Source: Novosphingobium arvoryzae (GTDB taxonomy: Bacteria > Pseudomonadota > Alphaproteobacteria > Sphingomonadales > Sphingomonadaceae). Taken from it: a DNA stretch of 64,000 bases. Below the pieces are notes generated by a model. The model was given only the letters and a program-made list of their open reading frames with translations, searched no databases and was not told where the DNA came from. Made by a program: the position numbers and the translations under genes. Shown here piece after piece: positions 1 through 9,860 of the stretch; the stretch's first letter is position 1, and each line of letters opens with the position of its first letter. The DNA lies in assembly GCF_014652615.1 (NCBI RefSeq), contig NZ_BMZD01000002.1, positions 310,001-374,000 on the forward strand. Reading direction: 5' to 3'.

Positions 1-1415
1 CGCTGCTCGCCGCGCGGCGCTTTCCCGCGATGGCGCTGATGCGCGCGCGGGTTTCCCCCCTGCCCTCGATCCGGCGCGAGGCGCTGCTGCCCGTCGCGCT
101 GGGCATGGCCGCGATTGCCGCCATCGCGATGCTGACCGCCGCGCAGCCGCTCGTCACCGCCACGTTCCTCGGTGGAGCGGTCGCGCTGCTGGGGTTGCTG
201 GCCCTGCTCGGCTGGGCGATCCGCACCATGGCCGCCCGCGCGCCGCGCCCGCAGCGCCCGCTGCTGCGCCTCGCGCTCGCCAACCTGCACCGGCCCTCCG
301 CCCAGACCGGCGCGCTGGTGACGGCGCTGGGGTTTGGCCTGTCCGCCTTCGTCCTGCTGGCGGCGGTCGAGAGCAGTCTGGACGCCAACATCGCCGCACG
401 CGTGCCCAACCGCGCGCCCGATTACTTCGTGCTCGATGTGCCAAAGGACCGCGCCGACGCGTTCCGCCAGACGGTTCAGGCCGCCGATCCGGGATCGAAA
501 GTGACACTGGTGCCCTCGATGCGCGGCTCGATCCTTGCCTATGGCCCGGAAGGGGCCATGACCCGCGTCGCCGACCTCAAGCAGATTCCCGACAACGCCT
601 GGCCCCTGCGCGGCGAACGCGGACTGACTTATGCCGACACCCTGCCCGATGGCAGCACGCTGACGGCCGGAAAATGGTGGCCCAAAGGTTACACCGGCGA
701 GCCGCTGGTCTCGGTGGACGAGGAACTGGCCGCCGCGATCGACCTGAAGCTGGGCGACCAGATCACCATCGCCCTGCTGGGGGTGGAGCGCACCGCACGG
801 ATCGCCTCGTTCCGGCGGGTCGACTGGGACACGATGGGCTTCAACTATGTGCTGGTGTTCAGCCCCAATGCGATTGCCGACGCGCCGCACAATCTGGCCG
901 CAACCATCGACCTGCCCCCCGGCGCGCCCAAGGCCGGGCTGCTGCAGGCGCTGATCCGCCAGTTCCCGTCAAGCTCGGTGATCGAGGTCGGCAACGTGCT
1001 GCGCCAGGCGCGCGAACTGCTGACGCAAGTGTCCACCGCGATCCTCGCCGCCGCATCGGTGGCGGTGCTGGCGGGCGTGGCGGTGCTGCTGGGCGCCATC
1101 GCGGCGGCGCGCGCCAGCCGCCTTTATGACAACGTGATCCTGCGCGTGCTGGGCGCGAGCCGCCGCCAGCTGCTGTTGCTGCAACTGGCCGAATACGGGC
1201 TGCTGGCGGCACTGCTGGCGGGCGTGGCGCTGGTGCTGGGCTCTGCGATGGCGTGGCTGGTGATCGTCCAGCTGTTCGAATTCGACTGGCTGCCCAACTG
1301 GGGCCAGGTGCTGGGCGTGCTGGGCGCAGGGCTGGGTCTGGTGATCCTGTTCGCGCTGGGCGGCTCCATCCCGCTGCTGCGGGCGAAACCTGCACAGGCG
1401 CTGCGGGAGCTTTAA
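1..1415 (+). CDS. FtsX-family ABC transporter permease, 5' truncated
   Basis: C-terminal part of an ABC transporter permease of the FtsX/MacB-like superfamily. The reading frame is open from base 3, so the gene begins before the window and the ATG at 30 is probably internal. At least 461 residues are visible. Hydrophobic segments lie near residues 20-40, 48-68 and 95-113 of the visible part. A roughly 200-residue extracytoplasmic region follows, then three C-terminal helices near 335-360, 388-412 and 425-450. That topology is typical of permeases with two FtsX repeats (YbbP type). The partner ATPase must lie upstream, outside the window. The substrate cannot be told; family members handle lipids, lipoproteins or peptides. 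Confidence 0.85.
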   Translation, partial: LLAARRFPAMALMRARVSPLPSIRREALLPVALGMAAIAAIAMLTAAQPLVTATFLGGAVALLGLLALLGWAIRTMAARAPRPQRPLLRLALANLHRPSAQTGALVTALGFGLSAFVLLAAVESSLDANIAARVPNRAPDYFVLDVPKDRADAFRQTVQAADPGSKVTLVPSMRGSILAYGPEGAMTRVADLKQIPDNAWPLRGERGLTYADTLPDGSTLTAGKWWPKGYTGEPLVSVDEELAAAIDLKLGDQITIALLGVERTARIASFRRVDWDTMGFNYVLVFSPNAIADAPHNLAATIDLPPGAPKAGLLQALIRQFPSSSVIEVGNVLRQARELLTQVSTAILAAASVAVLAGVAVLLGAIAAARASRLYDNVILRVLGASRRQLLLLQLAEYGLLAALLAGVALVLGSAMAWLVIVQLFEFDWLPNWGQVLGVLGAGLGLVILFALGGSIPLLRAKPAQALREL

Positions 1416-1426
1416 CCAACGAAAAA

Positions 1427-1450
1427 CGGGGACCGGTTGCCCGGTCCCCG
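1427..1450 (-). terminator. Rho-independent terminator of the TonB receptor gene
   Basis: A perfect 10-bp inverted repeat (CGGGGACCGG / CCGGTCCCCG, loop TTGC) lies 26 bases past the receptor stop. Read on the minus strand it is followed by TTTTTC, so the U-tract serves the receptor gene. On the plus strand it may also stop the converging permease message, which lacks a U-tract. Confidence 0.85.
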
Positions 1451-1476
1451 CATTGTTCAGGCGCTGGTGGCCTGGC

Positions 1477-4155
1477 TTACCACTTGAACCGTACCGTCGC
1501 GCCATAAGTGCGCGGCTGGTTGGGGTAGCCGGAGATCGAGCCGGACTGGACCACCGAATCGAAGATCTGGATCAGGTGACGGTCGTTGGTCAGGTTGCGG
1601 CCCCAGACCGACAGTTCCAGCCCGTTCATCATCGCATAAGTCAGCGAGGCGTTGATTTCGCTCACTTCGCGCTGGAACGGCCGCGCCGCGTCGAACGCGG
1701 GCTGATAGCTGATCACCTGGCCCAGCGCGTTGCGCTGGATGAAGCCGGGCAGCCCTTCGAGCACCTGCACTTCGCTTTCATAGTGCCAGTCCCCGCGCAG
1801 GATCACGCGGTCGCCATTGCCCAGTTCCTGGTTCCACTGCGCGCCGAGCGTGGCCGAGATGCCGGGGATGCCGGCCGGCTTGGTGCCGCTGGCATCGCCC
1901 AGCGCGGAGCCGGGGAAGCTGACGTACTTCGGATCGAGCCAGACGAGCGAGAGGTTCAGCGTCAGCGGCTTCACCGGCTTGACCATGCCGTCGAATTCGA
2001 TCCCGTGGGTGGTCTGCTGGCCCGCGTTGGCAAGGGCAAAGCCGGTGCGGGTGAAGACGTTGGACTGGAAGCCGTTGATGGTCTGCTTGAACAGCGTCAG
2101 GTTGGCGCTGGCCGTGCCCCAGTTGGCCTTGAGGCCCAGTTCCAGCACCTTGGCGTTTTCCGGCCCGGCATAGCGCGAACCGGTCGTCAGGTTCGGCGTC
2201 ACCAGCCCGGCGGCGACCAAGGCGGCCCGGTCGCTCGCCAGCGGACGACCATCGCGCGAGAGGTTGAACGAGCTGGCCTTGAAGCCGGTCGCATAGGAAA
2301 TGTAGGCGTTCAGGCTGTCCGTCACATCCCATGCCAGCCGCGCCGTCCACGACAGGTCGTTGTCCCGGCTCTTGCCGTTTTCGACCGCGTTGGGAATGTT
2401 GAGGAACGGCGGCAGGAACTGGAGCGAACGCAGCGCCAGCAGCGGGTTGACCGCCGGGTTGGTCTGGTTCGCCCCGGCAAAGGCGGTCGCCCCGGAAACG
2501 ATCGCGGAATAGATCGCGGGTTGCAGGCCCGCGAACGTGGCGATCTGGGTCGCGTTGGCCGGGCTGGTCTGCCCCAGCGCCGCGCCCACCTGCTGCGCGA
2601 TCACGGTGTTGCGGATCACGCCGCCGCCGATCGCCACCAGATCGAGCGCGGAGAACGCATCGGTGCTGACCGTGTTCGAACGCACGGTCTTGCGATCCTG
2701 GGTATAGTTCGCACCCAGCGTCAGGGTCAGCTTCTGGCCCAGCTGGACGTCGACGTTGCCGAACACCGACCACGCGGTGTTCTTCATCCGGAAGTCGTCA
2801 AAGATGCCCTGCCCCGGCTTCTGGAAGGTGTTGGCCGGCAGGCCCAGCACCTGCGTTTCCAGCGCGGTGATGCCGCCTGCGGACAGCAGGTTCACATAAG
2901 GGCGGAACTGCGTGCCAAAGGTCAGTGCGTTCTGGTTACGCACGTTCTCGTTGAAATAGAATGCGCCCAGCATGGCGTTGAACACGTCCATGAACCCGGC
3001 CGAGACGCGCAGTTCCTGGGTGAAGGTATCCAGTTCCACATCGCCCCGGTTGCCGCCGATCAGGTCCGCGCTGGTGAAGTCCGAATCCTGGTTGGTCCGC
3101 GCGCGGCTGCTGCGGTAGGCGGTGATCGAGGTCAGCTTGAGCGGACCGACCGTATAGTCCGCCTGCCCCGAAACGCCCCAGTTCTCGATCTTGTTCGACG
3201 ATGGGAAGTTGGAATAGGCCACGTTGGCAAACGGCGTGCGGAAGTCATTGACCTTGCCGCCCAGCGCCTCCAGCGCCGTGGTCGCGCCAGAGCGGCGCAG
3301 GTTGACCACCGCGCAGCAGTTTTCGTCCAGCTTGTCGTAATCCGCGATCAGGCGGACCTTCAGCTGGTCGTTCGGTTCGAACAGGGTCTGGCCGCGCACG
3401 AACCAGCGGTCACGCTCGTTCGCCTTGCCGTTATAGCCCAGGTCCATCGCGGTGCCGTCGCGCTTGTTGATCCCGCCGGCCAGGCTGGCGGCGATCGAAT
3501 CGGTCAGCCCCCCGGTGACATAGCCCTTCACCACCACGGCGTTGTAATTGCCGTAGCTCGCCTCGAGGTTGCCGCCGAACTTGAACTTCGGCTCACGCGT
3601 GACGAGCGAGATCACGCCTGCGCTGGCGTTCTTGCCGAACAGGGTGGACTGCGGCCCGCGCAGCACTTCCACGCGCGCCACATCGGGCAGGTCGCCGATC
3701 TGGGCCGCCGTGCGCGAACGATAGACGCCATCGACGAACACGCCGACCGACGGTTCGATCCCCGGATTGTTCGCGCCGTTGCCGAACCCGCGGATGATGA
3801 AGTTGGTGTTGGCCGAGCTTTGCAGCTGGGCCACGCGCAGCGACGGGACCAGCGATTGCAGGTCCTTCAGGTCGCGCACTTGCGCGCGCTCGATCAGTTC
3901 GCCCGTGGTGACCGACACGGCCACCGGAACGTCCTGCAGGGTCTGCTCGCGCTTGGTGGCGGTAACGATGATCTCGTTGCCGTCCTCATAGGTCGGGGCG
4001 CGCTCTTCCGCTTCGGGGGCAGGCAGCGCTTCCTCTTCCGGCAGGTCACCGTCTTGCGCCCAGGCGGCGGCGGGCGCGGTCAGCGCAGACGCGGCGATGC
4101 CCAGCAGCAGGGCCGTGCGCAGATGGATGGAAGCGGCGGAAGCAGGCAATTTCAT
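1477..4155 (-). CDS. TonB-dependent outer membrane receptor
   Basis: An 892-residue outer-membrane receptor importing an unknown ligand with energy from TonB-ExbBD. The start at 4155 is chosen because AAAGGGA lies 7-8 bases upstream and a clean signal peptide follows (MKLPAS...AAAWA-QD). A TonB-box-like EIIVTAT lies near residue 57. The plug domain follows, with the LRGPQSTLFGKNASAG motif, and the protein ends in a beta-barrel strand RFKW, as expected for BAM recognition. The reading frame extends upstream to 4434, but that part resembles no receptor. No ExbB, TonB, regulator or hydrolase gene is adjacent, so the substrate is unresolved. Sphingomonads carry many such receptors for siderophores, plant sugars or aromatics. 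Confidence 0.92.
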   Translation of the reverse strand: MKLPASAASIHLRTALLLGIAASALTAPAAAWAQDGDLPEEEALPAPEAEERAPTYEDGNEIIVTATKREQTLQDVPVAVSVTTGELIERAQVRDLKDLQSLVPSLRVAQLQSSANTNFIIRGFGNGANNPGIEPSVGVFVDGVYRSRTAAQIGDLPDVARVEVLRGPQSTLFGKNASAGVISLVTREPKFKFGGNLEASYGNYNAVVVKGYVTGGLTDSIAASLAGGINKRDGTAMDLGYNGKANERDRWFVRGQTLFEPNDQLKVRLIADYDKLDENCCAVVNLRRSGATTALEALGGKVNDFRTPFANVAYSNFPSSNKIENWGVSGQADYTVGPLKLTSITAYRSSRARTNQDSDFTSADLIGGNRGDVELDTFTQELRVSAGFMDVFNAMLGAFYFNENVRNQNALTFGTQFRPYVNLLSAGGITALETQVLGLPANTFQKPGQGIFDDFRMKNTAWSVFGNVDVQLGQKLTLTLGANYTQDRKTVRSNTVSTDAFSALDLVAIGGGVIRNTVIAQQVGAALGQTSPANATQIATFAGLQPAIYSAIVSGATAFAGANQTNPAVNPLLALRSLQFLPPFLNIPNAVENGKSRDNDLSWTARLAWDVTDSLNAYISYATGFKASSFNLSRDGRPLASDRAALVAAGLVTPNLTTGSRYAGPENAKVLELGLKANWGTASANLTLFKQTINGFQSNVFTRTGFALANAGQQTTHGIEFDGMVKPVKPLTLNLSLVWLDPKYVSFPGSALGDASGTKPAGIPGISATLGAQWNQELGNGDRVILRGDWHYESEVQVLEGLPGFIQRNALGQVISYQPAFDAARPFQREVSEINASLTYAMMNGLELSVWGRNLTNDRHLIQIFDSVVQSGSISGYPNQPRTYGATVRFKW

Positions 4156-4424
4156 CTTGGATTCCCTTTGCAGAACACAGGCAAGTTCGGGCCGGGCCAG
4201 ATGTGGTGAACCCTCGCGCAACCATGCCGGATGCAGGTTCCCATAGGTTTGCGTCAGTCCCGCGGCAACGCCGTTCGTCGATCCCAGCCGGAATTGGCCG
4301 ATCCAGCGTGCCGTAGCGGCAGTGCGCAACGCTTGCTCAAATCCGCCTGATCCGCTAGGGGCGCGCGCAATGTTGCGGTGCAACAGGCACCGCCCGCTAC
4401 TCCAGAATTCGAGAACCCATTTCC

Positions 4425-6257
4425 ATGTCCGCACCCCTTCCCCTGCGCAACATCGCCATCATTGCGCACGTCGACCACGGCAAAACCACCCTGGTGGACC
4501 AGCTGTTCCGCCAATCCGGCACCTTCCGTGACAACCAGCGCGTGGAAGAACGCGCCATGGATTCCAACGATCTGGAAAAGGAACGCGGGATCACCATCCT
4601 GGCGAAGCCGACCTCGATCGAGTGGAACGGCACGCGCATCAACATCGTGGACACCCCCGGCCACGCCGACTTCGGCGGCGAAGTGGAACGCATCCTCAGC
4701 ATGGTCGACGGCGTGATCCTGCTGGTCGACAGCTCTGAAGGCGCGATGCCGCAGACCAAGTTCGTGACCGGCAAGGCGCTGGCGCTGGGCCTGAAGCCGA
4801 TCGTCGTGGTCAACAAGGTCGATCGCCCGGACGAGCGCATCCAGGAAGTGCTGGACGAAGTGTTCGACCTGTTCGTGACGCTGGACGCCACCGACGAACA
4901 GCTCGATTTCCCGGTGCTCTATGCCTCGGGCCGCAACGGCTATGCCAACACCGACCCGTCGCTGCGCGAAGGCACGCTGGAGCCGATGTTCCAGAAGATC
5001 GTCGATCACGTGCCGCCGCCGTCGCTGGATGAGGACGCCCCGTTCAGCTTCCTGGTGACACTGCTGGACCGCGACAACTTCCTGGGCCGCGTGCTGACCG
5101 GCCGCGTCCAGTCGGGCACGGTCAAGGTCAACCAGCCGATCCACGCGCTCGACGCGGACGGCAAGGTGATCGAAACCGGCCGCGCGTCCAAGCTGATGGC
5201 CTTCCGCGGGCTGGACCGCGTGCCGGTGGAAGAAGCCCGCGCGGGCGACATCATCAGCCTGGCCGGTCTGGCCGTGGCAACTGTGTCCAACACCATCGCC
5301 GACACCTCGGTCAGCACCCCGATCAAGGCCCAGCCGATCGATCCGCCGACCCTGTCGATGCGCTTCGCAGTGAACGACAGCCCGATGGCGGGCCGCGAAG
5401 GCAGCAAGGTGACCAGCCGCATGATCCGCGACCGCCTGATGCGCGAAGCGGAATCGAACGTTGCCATCCGCGTTACCGAATCGGCCGACAAGGACAGCTT
5501 CGAAGTCGCCGGGCGCGGCGAACTGCAGCTCGGCGTGCTGATCGAAACGATGCGCCGCGAAGGCTTCGAACTGGGCATCAGCCGCCCGCGCGTGCTGTAT
5601 GGCACCGACGAGAACGGCCAGCGCACCGAACCCTATGAAACCGTCGTGATCGACGTGGACGACGAACACGCCGGCACCGTGGTGGAAAAGATGGCAACCC
5701 GGAAGGGCGAAATGCTCGACATGCGCCCGTCGGGTGGCGGCAAGACCCGCATCACCTTCAGCGCCCCGTCGCGCGGGCTGATCGGTTATCACGGCGAATT
5801 CCTGTCCGACACGCGCGGCACCGGGATCATGAACCGCCTGTTCGAAAAGTATGGCCCCCACAAGGGCAAGATCGAAGGCCGCAAGAACGGCGTGCTGATC
5901 TCCAACGGCACGGGCGAAGCGGTGGCCTATGCCCTTGGCCCGCTGGAAGAACGCGGCATCCTGTTCGTCGGCGTCGGCACGCCGCTGTACGAAGGCATGA
6001 TCATCGGCGAAAACGCCAAGCCGGAAGACCTTGAAGTCAACCCGATGAAGTCCAAGCAGCTGACGAACTTCCGTTCGAGCGGCAAGGATGATGCCATCCG
6101 CCTGACCCCGCCCAAGATCATGACGCTGGAACAGGCCATCGCCTATATCGACGACGATGAAATGGTCGAAGTGACGCCCAAGTCGATCCGCCTGCGCAAG
6201 GCGATCCTCGACCCGCATGAGCGCAAGAAGGCCAGCCGCAAGAAGGAAGCGGCCTGA
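4425..6257 (+). CDS. typA: Ribosome-associated translational GTPase TypA/BipA
   Basis: A 610-residue GTPase that acts on the ribosome in late 50S assembly and stress or cold adaptation. The order is typical of the family. A GTP-binding domain has G1 (AHVDHGKTT, residues 14-22), the switch region ([10 protein letters not shown]), G3 ([14 protein letters not shown]) and G4 (NKVDRP). Beta-barrel domain II, EF-G-like domains III and V, and the TypA C-terminal domain follow. Length is normal. The intergenic region to the divergent receptor gene is 269 bases, so it has its own promoter. Confidence 0.97.
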   Translation: MSAPLPLRNIAIIAHVDHGKTTLVDQLFRQSGTFRDNQRVEERAMDSNDLEKERGITILAKPTSIEWNGTRINIVDTPGHADFGGEVERILSMVDGVILLVDSSEGAMPQTKFVTGKALALGLKPIVVVNKVDRPDERIQEVLDEVFDLFVTLDATDEQLDFPVLYASGRNGYANTDPSLREGTLEPMFQKIVDHVPPPSLDEDAPFSFLVTLLDRDNFLGRVLTGRVQSGTVKVNQPIHALDADGKVIETGRASKLMAFRGLDRVPVEEARAGDIISLAGLAVATVSNTIADTSVSTPIKAQPIDPPTLSMRFAVNDSPMAGREGSKVTSRMIRDRLMREAESNVAIRVTESADKDSFEVAGRGELQLGVLIETMRREGFELGISRPRVLYGTDENGQRTEPYETVVIDVDDEHAGTVVEKMATRKGEMLDMRPSGGGKTRITFSAPSRGLIGYHGEFLSDTRGTGIMNRLFEKYGPHKGKIEGRKNGVLISNGTGEAVAYALGPLEERGILFVGVGTPLYEGMIIGENAKPEDLEVNPMKSKQLTNFRSSGKDDAIRLTPPKIMTLEQAIAYIDDDEMVEVTPKSIRLRKAILDPHERKKASRKKEAA

Positions 6258-6264
6258 TCGCTGC

Positions 6265-6286
6265 GGCGGCCCGGTAACGGGCCGCC
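6265..6286 (+). terminator. Hairpin after typA
   Basis: A perfect 9-bp stem GGCGGCCCG / CGGGCCGCC with loop GTAA begins 7 bases after the typA stop. There is no U-run after it. It lies between two convergent genes, so it may stop transcription from either side. Confidence 0.5.
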
Positions 6287-6338
6287 ACCCGGCGCGGCCG
6301 GGGCCAAGCTGGCCGCAGCGGCAACCGTGCCGTGAATT

Positions 6339-6962
6339 TCAGGTTTGGCTGTCGCGCACCAGCAACGCCAGTTCGGTGCGGTTCGCCACTCCCAGCTTGT
6401 CGTAAAGCCGGTGCAGCGCGACCTTGATCGCCCCTTCTGTCATGCCCATCTGCGCGGCGATATCGCGGTTGCGCAGCCCCGATCCGGCAGCCTTGGCCAG
6501 CACCAGTTCGCGCGGTGACAGGCCGGCCAGCCCGTTGACCGTGTCCCCGCGACGGGCCAGTTCGTCCGCCCGTGCCAGCAGATCGGGGGCAATGGCCTGC
6601 CCGCCCTGCGCGACGATTCCGATCGCCTCGACCAGCGTGCGGCTGCCGCCCTGCTTGCCCAGGATGCCGTTTACCCCGGCGCGCAGCGCGTGCAGCAACT
6701 GCACGTCGCCCAGTTGCGCGGTCAGCAGGATCACCGGCCGCGCATCCCCGCTGTCGCGCAGCGTTTCCAGCACGGCGATCCCGTCCTGACCCGGCATGGT
6801 GATATCCAGCACCACCACATCCGGATCATGCTCCGCAATGCCTGCCAGCGCTCCGGCGCCATCGGCCACCGCCGCAACCACTTCCATCCCCGCGGCTTCC
6901 AGCACGGCCTGCACCCCGGCCAGCAGGAACGGATGATCGTCCGCGATCAGTACCCGCATCAT
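6339..6962 (-). CDS. LuxR/NarL-family response regulator
   Basis: Transcriptional regulator of a two-component system, 207 residues. The receiver domain has the acidic pair D8-D9, the phospho-acceptor D53 (VVVLDITMPG) and the conserved lysine in GKQGG. A C-terminal LuxR helix-turn-helix follows (LSPRELVLAKAA...IAAQMGMTEGAIKVALHRLY). Its ATG at 6962 overlaps the kinase stop as ATGA, so translation is coupled; a second ATG at 6959 and a GTG at 6974 are alternatives. The target genes are unknown. The neighbouring glycosyltransferase is divergently transcribed from the kinase and is one candidate (inference). Confidence 0.93.
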   Translation of the reverse strand: MMRVLIADDHPFLLAGVQAVLEAAGMEVVAAVADGAGALAGIAEHDPDVVVLDITMPGQDGIAVLETLRDSGDARPVILLTAQLGDVQLLHALRAGVNGILGKQGGSRTLVEAIGIVAQGGQAIAPDLLARADELARRGDTVNGLAGLSPRELVLAKAAGSGLRNRDIAAQMGMTEGAIKVALHRLYDKLGVANRTELALLVRDSQT

Positions 6963-8587
6963 GCTGCCGACCACCGGTCCGGCACGGCCAGATGCAGCAC
7001 CGACCGCCCGGGTTGGGATTCCACGGTCATCCGCCCGCCCATGTCCGCCACGCGCGCCGCGATCGAGCGGGGCTGAAGCGGACGCGGCCGGGCCGGAAAG
7101 CCGGTCCCGTCATCAATGATATCCAGCACGATCTGCCCTTCCCCCTTGCGCAAGTGCACGTCGACCCGTGCGGCGTTGCCGTGGCGGACCGCATTGGCCA
7201 CCGCTTCGCGCAGGATCTGTTCGAATTCATGAAGCGCCAGCAGCGGCACGGTGGGCAGGCCCGGATCGGCCGTCAGCGCGCAGGCAATCCCCCAGCGCGC
7301 GCCCGTATCGTTCAGCGTCGTGTCCAGTTCGCTGACCAGATCGCACGGCCGGTCGGGCTGATCGCGGTCGCGCAATTGCAGGATAAGGCGCTGGACTGTG
7401 CGTTCCTCGCGCTCCAGTGAGCGTTGCAGCGCATCGAGATCGGCATCGATGGCGCGCCCGTTTGCCAGCGCCAGACGCAGCGCCTCGATCCGGAAACTCG
7501 CCCCGGCCAGCGACTGCGCCACGCTGTCGTGCAGGTCGCGTGCCAGCGTATCGCGGATCCGGGTCCGGTCCGCCTCGCGCGTGATCACCATCACCGCCCG
7601 TCGATCCAGCGCATGGCCGATCTCGACCCCGGCGGCACGGGCCAGGCGCAAGTGATCCGCGGCGACATCCTCCACCCCCGTCAGCAGCAGTGTGCAGGTG
7701 CCGCCTTGCGCACGGACCGTCAGCAGCAATCCGCTCGGCGCGCTGCAGCGGGTCAGCAGCGGATGGACCAGCGCGCCCTTGCGCGCGACGACCGCTCCGC
7801 TGTCCAGCAGCACCAGCTGGCGCTGCCGGCGGCGATCGAACAGCACGGTCCCGGCCAGTTCCTGCGCGGCCGGCGGGAACTGGTCCGGCCCCAGCCGCTC
7901 GTGGCTATCCCCCAGCGTTCCGGCCGTGTGCAGGAAAACCCACGGTTCGTCATCGGGTTGCCACGCGGCGGCGGCACCCGCCGCCTCGGCCTGCTCGCTT
8001 ACGAAATCCAGCATTGCCGACAGGGCTTCGGGCCATTCGCCCTCGTCCGGCAGGTCAAGGCGCGGCGGCCTGATCTTGCCGATCCGCTGCCCCATCCACG
8101 CCACCAGACCGGCCAGCGCGATCATGGCCATCAGGTGGGGCCCCAACCACTGGCTCAGCCCCGGCGCAAGCGGCACCGCCGCGACGGCCAGGGCATGACC
8201 GGCGACCACCACCAGTGCCGCAATCGGCGCGCCGTTGCGCGGCCAGCCGATCGCCGCCCCCAGCAGGATGAAGGCATAGAGCGCCATCAGCACTCCCGCC
8301 ATCGCGGGCGGCGGCGGCGCGGGCAGCGCCAGCGCCGCGAACAGCACTGCCGCATCGATCGCGAGGGCCACCAGCCGCAAGCGGTGGGTCTGCCACCAGC
8401 TGAGCAGCGTTACCCCAAGCAGGGCGAAAGCGGCCACGATGTATCCCGCCGCCACCAGCCGCGCGGCCGCATCCCCAGTGGAACGTTCACTCTCCAACGT
8501 CCAGGTGGTCGCCAGCAATGCCAGCGCCAATCCGCTTCGGACGATCGCGACGACCCTGCCGGTCCGGAAATTCAATGCCTTACGCAT
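6959..8587 (-). CDS. NarL/DesK-type sensor histidine kinase
   Basis: A 542-residue membrane sensor kinase paired with the overlapping response regulator. The N-terminal about 170 residues hold five or six hydrophobic helices with almost no periplasmic loops. A GAF-like cytoplasmic region (about 180-335) follows, then a HisKA_3 dimerisation domain with H-box ARDLHDSVAQSL (phospho-acceptor H353). The HATPase domain has the N-box REAVANAVRHG and G-box DIIDDGTGFPAR. The helix-only sensor suggests a signal in or at the membrane, as in DesK (inference). The upstream region to the divergent glycosyltransferase is 97 bases. Confidence 0.92.
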   Translation of the reverse strand: MRKALNFRTGRVVAIVRSGLALALLATTWTLESERSTGDAAARLVAAGYIVAAFALLGVTLLSWWQTHRLRLVALAIDAAVLFAALALPAPPPPAMAGVLMALYAFILLGAAIGWPRNGAPIAALVVVAGHALAVAAVPLAPGLSQWLGPHLMAMIALAGLVAWMGQRIGKIRPPRLDLPDEGEWPEALSAMLDFVSEQAEAAGAAAAWQPDDEPWVFLHTAGTLGDSHERLGPDQFPPAAQELAGTVLFDRRRQRQLVLLDSGAVVARKGALVHPLLTRCSAPSGLLLTVRAQGGTCTLLLTGVEDVAADHLRLARAAGVEIGHALDRRAVMVITREADRTRIRDTLARDLHDSVAQSLAGASFRIEALRLALANGRAIDADLDALQRSLEREERTVQRLILQLRDRDQPDRPCDLVSELDTTLNDTGARWGIACALTADPGLPTVPLLALHEFEQILREAVANAVRHGNAARVDVHLRKGEGQIVLDIIDDGTGFPARPRPLQPRSIAARVADMGGRMTVESQPGRSVLHLAVPDRWSAA

Positions 8588-8684
8588 CGGACCCTGTGCT
8601 TTCGCTGCCTTTTTGCACAGGTGCCCGCGTTCCGGTCGCCAGTCAATCCGCGACGCCGACTCGCGCTTTTAAGGGCAATCCGCT

Positions 8685-9860
8685 ATGGGCCGCCCGATGG
8701 AAATGACGGACCTTCGCATTGCGCTCGTTTCGGGCAATTACAACTATGTCCGCGATGGCGCGAACCAGGCGCTCAATCGGCTGGTCGGTTATCTGCTGCG
8801 TCAGGGCGCGGCCGTGCGCGTCTATTCGCCCACGGTGGACGAACCCGCGTTCCCGCCGACCGGCGATCTGGTCAGTGTTCCCAGCTTTGCCATTCCGGGA
8901 CGCCCGGAATACCGCTTTCCCATCGCGCTCAGCCCCAGGGTGCGGCGCGATCTGGCGGCCTTCGCGCCCAACGTGGTCCACGTCGCCTCGCCCGATACCG
9001 TCTCGCACCGCGCGGTCAGCTGGGCGCGGGCCCGTCAGGTGCCGGTGCTGGCGTCGGTCCACACCCGGTTCGAAACCTATTTCCGCTATTACAACATGGC
9101 CTGGTTCGAGCCGGTGATGGAGGCGATCCTGCGCCGGTTCTATCGCCGCTGCGACGCGCTGGTCGCGCCGTCGGAATCAATGGCGCAAGTGCTGCGCGAC
9201 CAGCGCATGAACTATGACGTCGGCATCTGGTCGCGCGGGGTGGACCGCGAGATCTTCAATCCCGGTCGCCGCGATCCGGAATGGCGGCGCGGCCTGGGGA
9301 TTGCCGACGATGATGTGGTGATCGGATTTCTGGGCCGGCTGGTGATGGAAAAGGGGCTCGACGTGTTTTCCGACACGATCGACGAGCTCAACCGCCGGGG
9401 CGTGCCGCACAAGGTGCTGGTCGTGGGCGAAGGCCCCGCGCGCGATTGGTTCGAGGCGCGGCTGCCCGGCGCGGTGTTTGCCGGTTTTCAGGGCGGCGCA
9501 GACCTGGGCCGCGCGGTGGCCAGCATGGATGTGCTGTTCAATCCGTCGATCACCGAAACTTTCGGCAACGTCACGCTGGAAGCGATGGCCTGTGCCCGCC
9601 CGGTGGTCGCCGCTGCGGCGACTGGCAGCGAAAGCCTGGTCGATGATGGCGCATCCGGCCGCCTGATCCGCCCCGGCGCGATCCACCAGTTCGCCGAGGC
9701 GCTGCGTGCCTATGTCGAACATGGCGACTTGCGCACCCGTCATGGCGCGGCAGGAGAGGCGCGCGCGATGGAATTCAGCTGGGACCGGATCAACCAGGCC
9801 GTGGCTGACACCTATCTGCGGCTGATCCGCCAGCGCGCCGGGGCGCGCCGGCAGGGCTGA
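8685..9860 (+). CDS. GT4-family glycosyltransferase, MgtA-like mannosyltransferase
   Basis: A 391-residue retaining GT-B glycosyltransferase of family 4. It most resembles enzymes that move mannose or another hexose from a nucleotide sugar to diacylglycerol-type or glucuronosyl lipids (MgtA/PimB-like). Visible marks are the N-terminal glycine-rich strand with NYNYVRDGANQALNRLV, the donor-site FLGRLVMEKGLD, VVGEGPAR, and the EX7E motif in ITETFGNVTLEAM. The start at 8685 has AAGGG nine bases upstream; ATGs at 8697 and 8703 are alternatives. It probably acts at the inner membrane on glycolipid synthesis, but the acceptor cannot be read from sequence. Confidence 0.88.
   Translation: MGRPMEMTDLRIALVSGNYNYVRDGANQALNRLVGYLLRQGAAVRVYSPTVDEPAFPPTGDLVSVPSFAIPGRPEYRFPIALSPRVRRDLAAFAPNVVHVASPDTVSHRAVSWARARQVPVLASVHTRFETYFRYYNMAWFEPVMEAILRRFYRRCDALVAPSESMAQVLRDQRMNYDVGIWSRGVDREIFNPGRRDPEWRRGLGIADDDVVIGFLGRLVMEKGLDVFSDTIDELNRRGVPHKVLVVGEGPARDWFEARLPGAVFAGFQGGADLGRAVASMDVLFNPSITETFGNVTLEAMACARPVVAAAATGSESLVDDGASGRLIRPGAIHQFAEALRAYVEHGDLRTRHGAAGEARAMEFSWDRINQAVADTYLRLIRQRAGARRQG

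Noticed and set aside
1453..4209. A long open frame (918 codons) on the plus strand opposite the TonB receptor.
   Set aside because: It mirrors the receptor codons. High GC at third positions makes such antisense frames common, and the sequence is Arg/Gly/His-rich with no domain.
4156..4424. Possible cobalamin riboswitch ahead of the TonB receptor.
   Set aside because: No box resembling GCCACTG or the conserved cobalamin core was seen.
4254..6218. A 654-codon minus-strand frame opposite typA.
   Set aside because: It is antisense to a certain gene and is low-complexity, His/Asp/Arg-rich.
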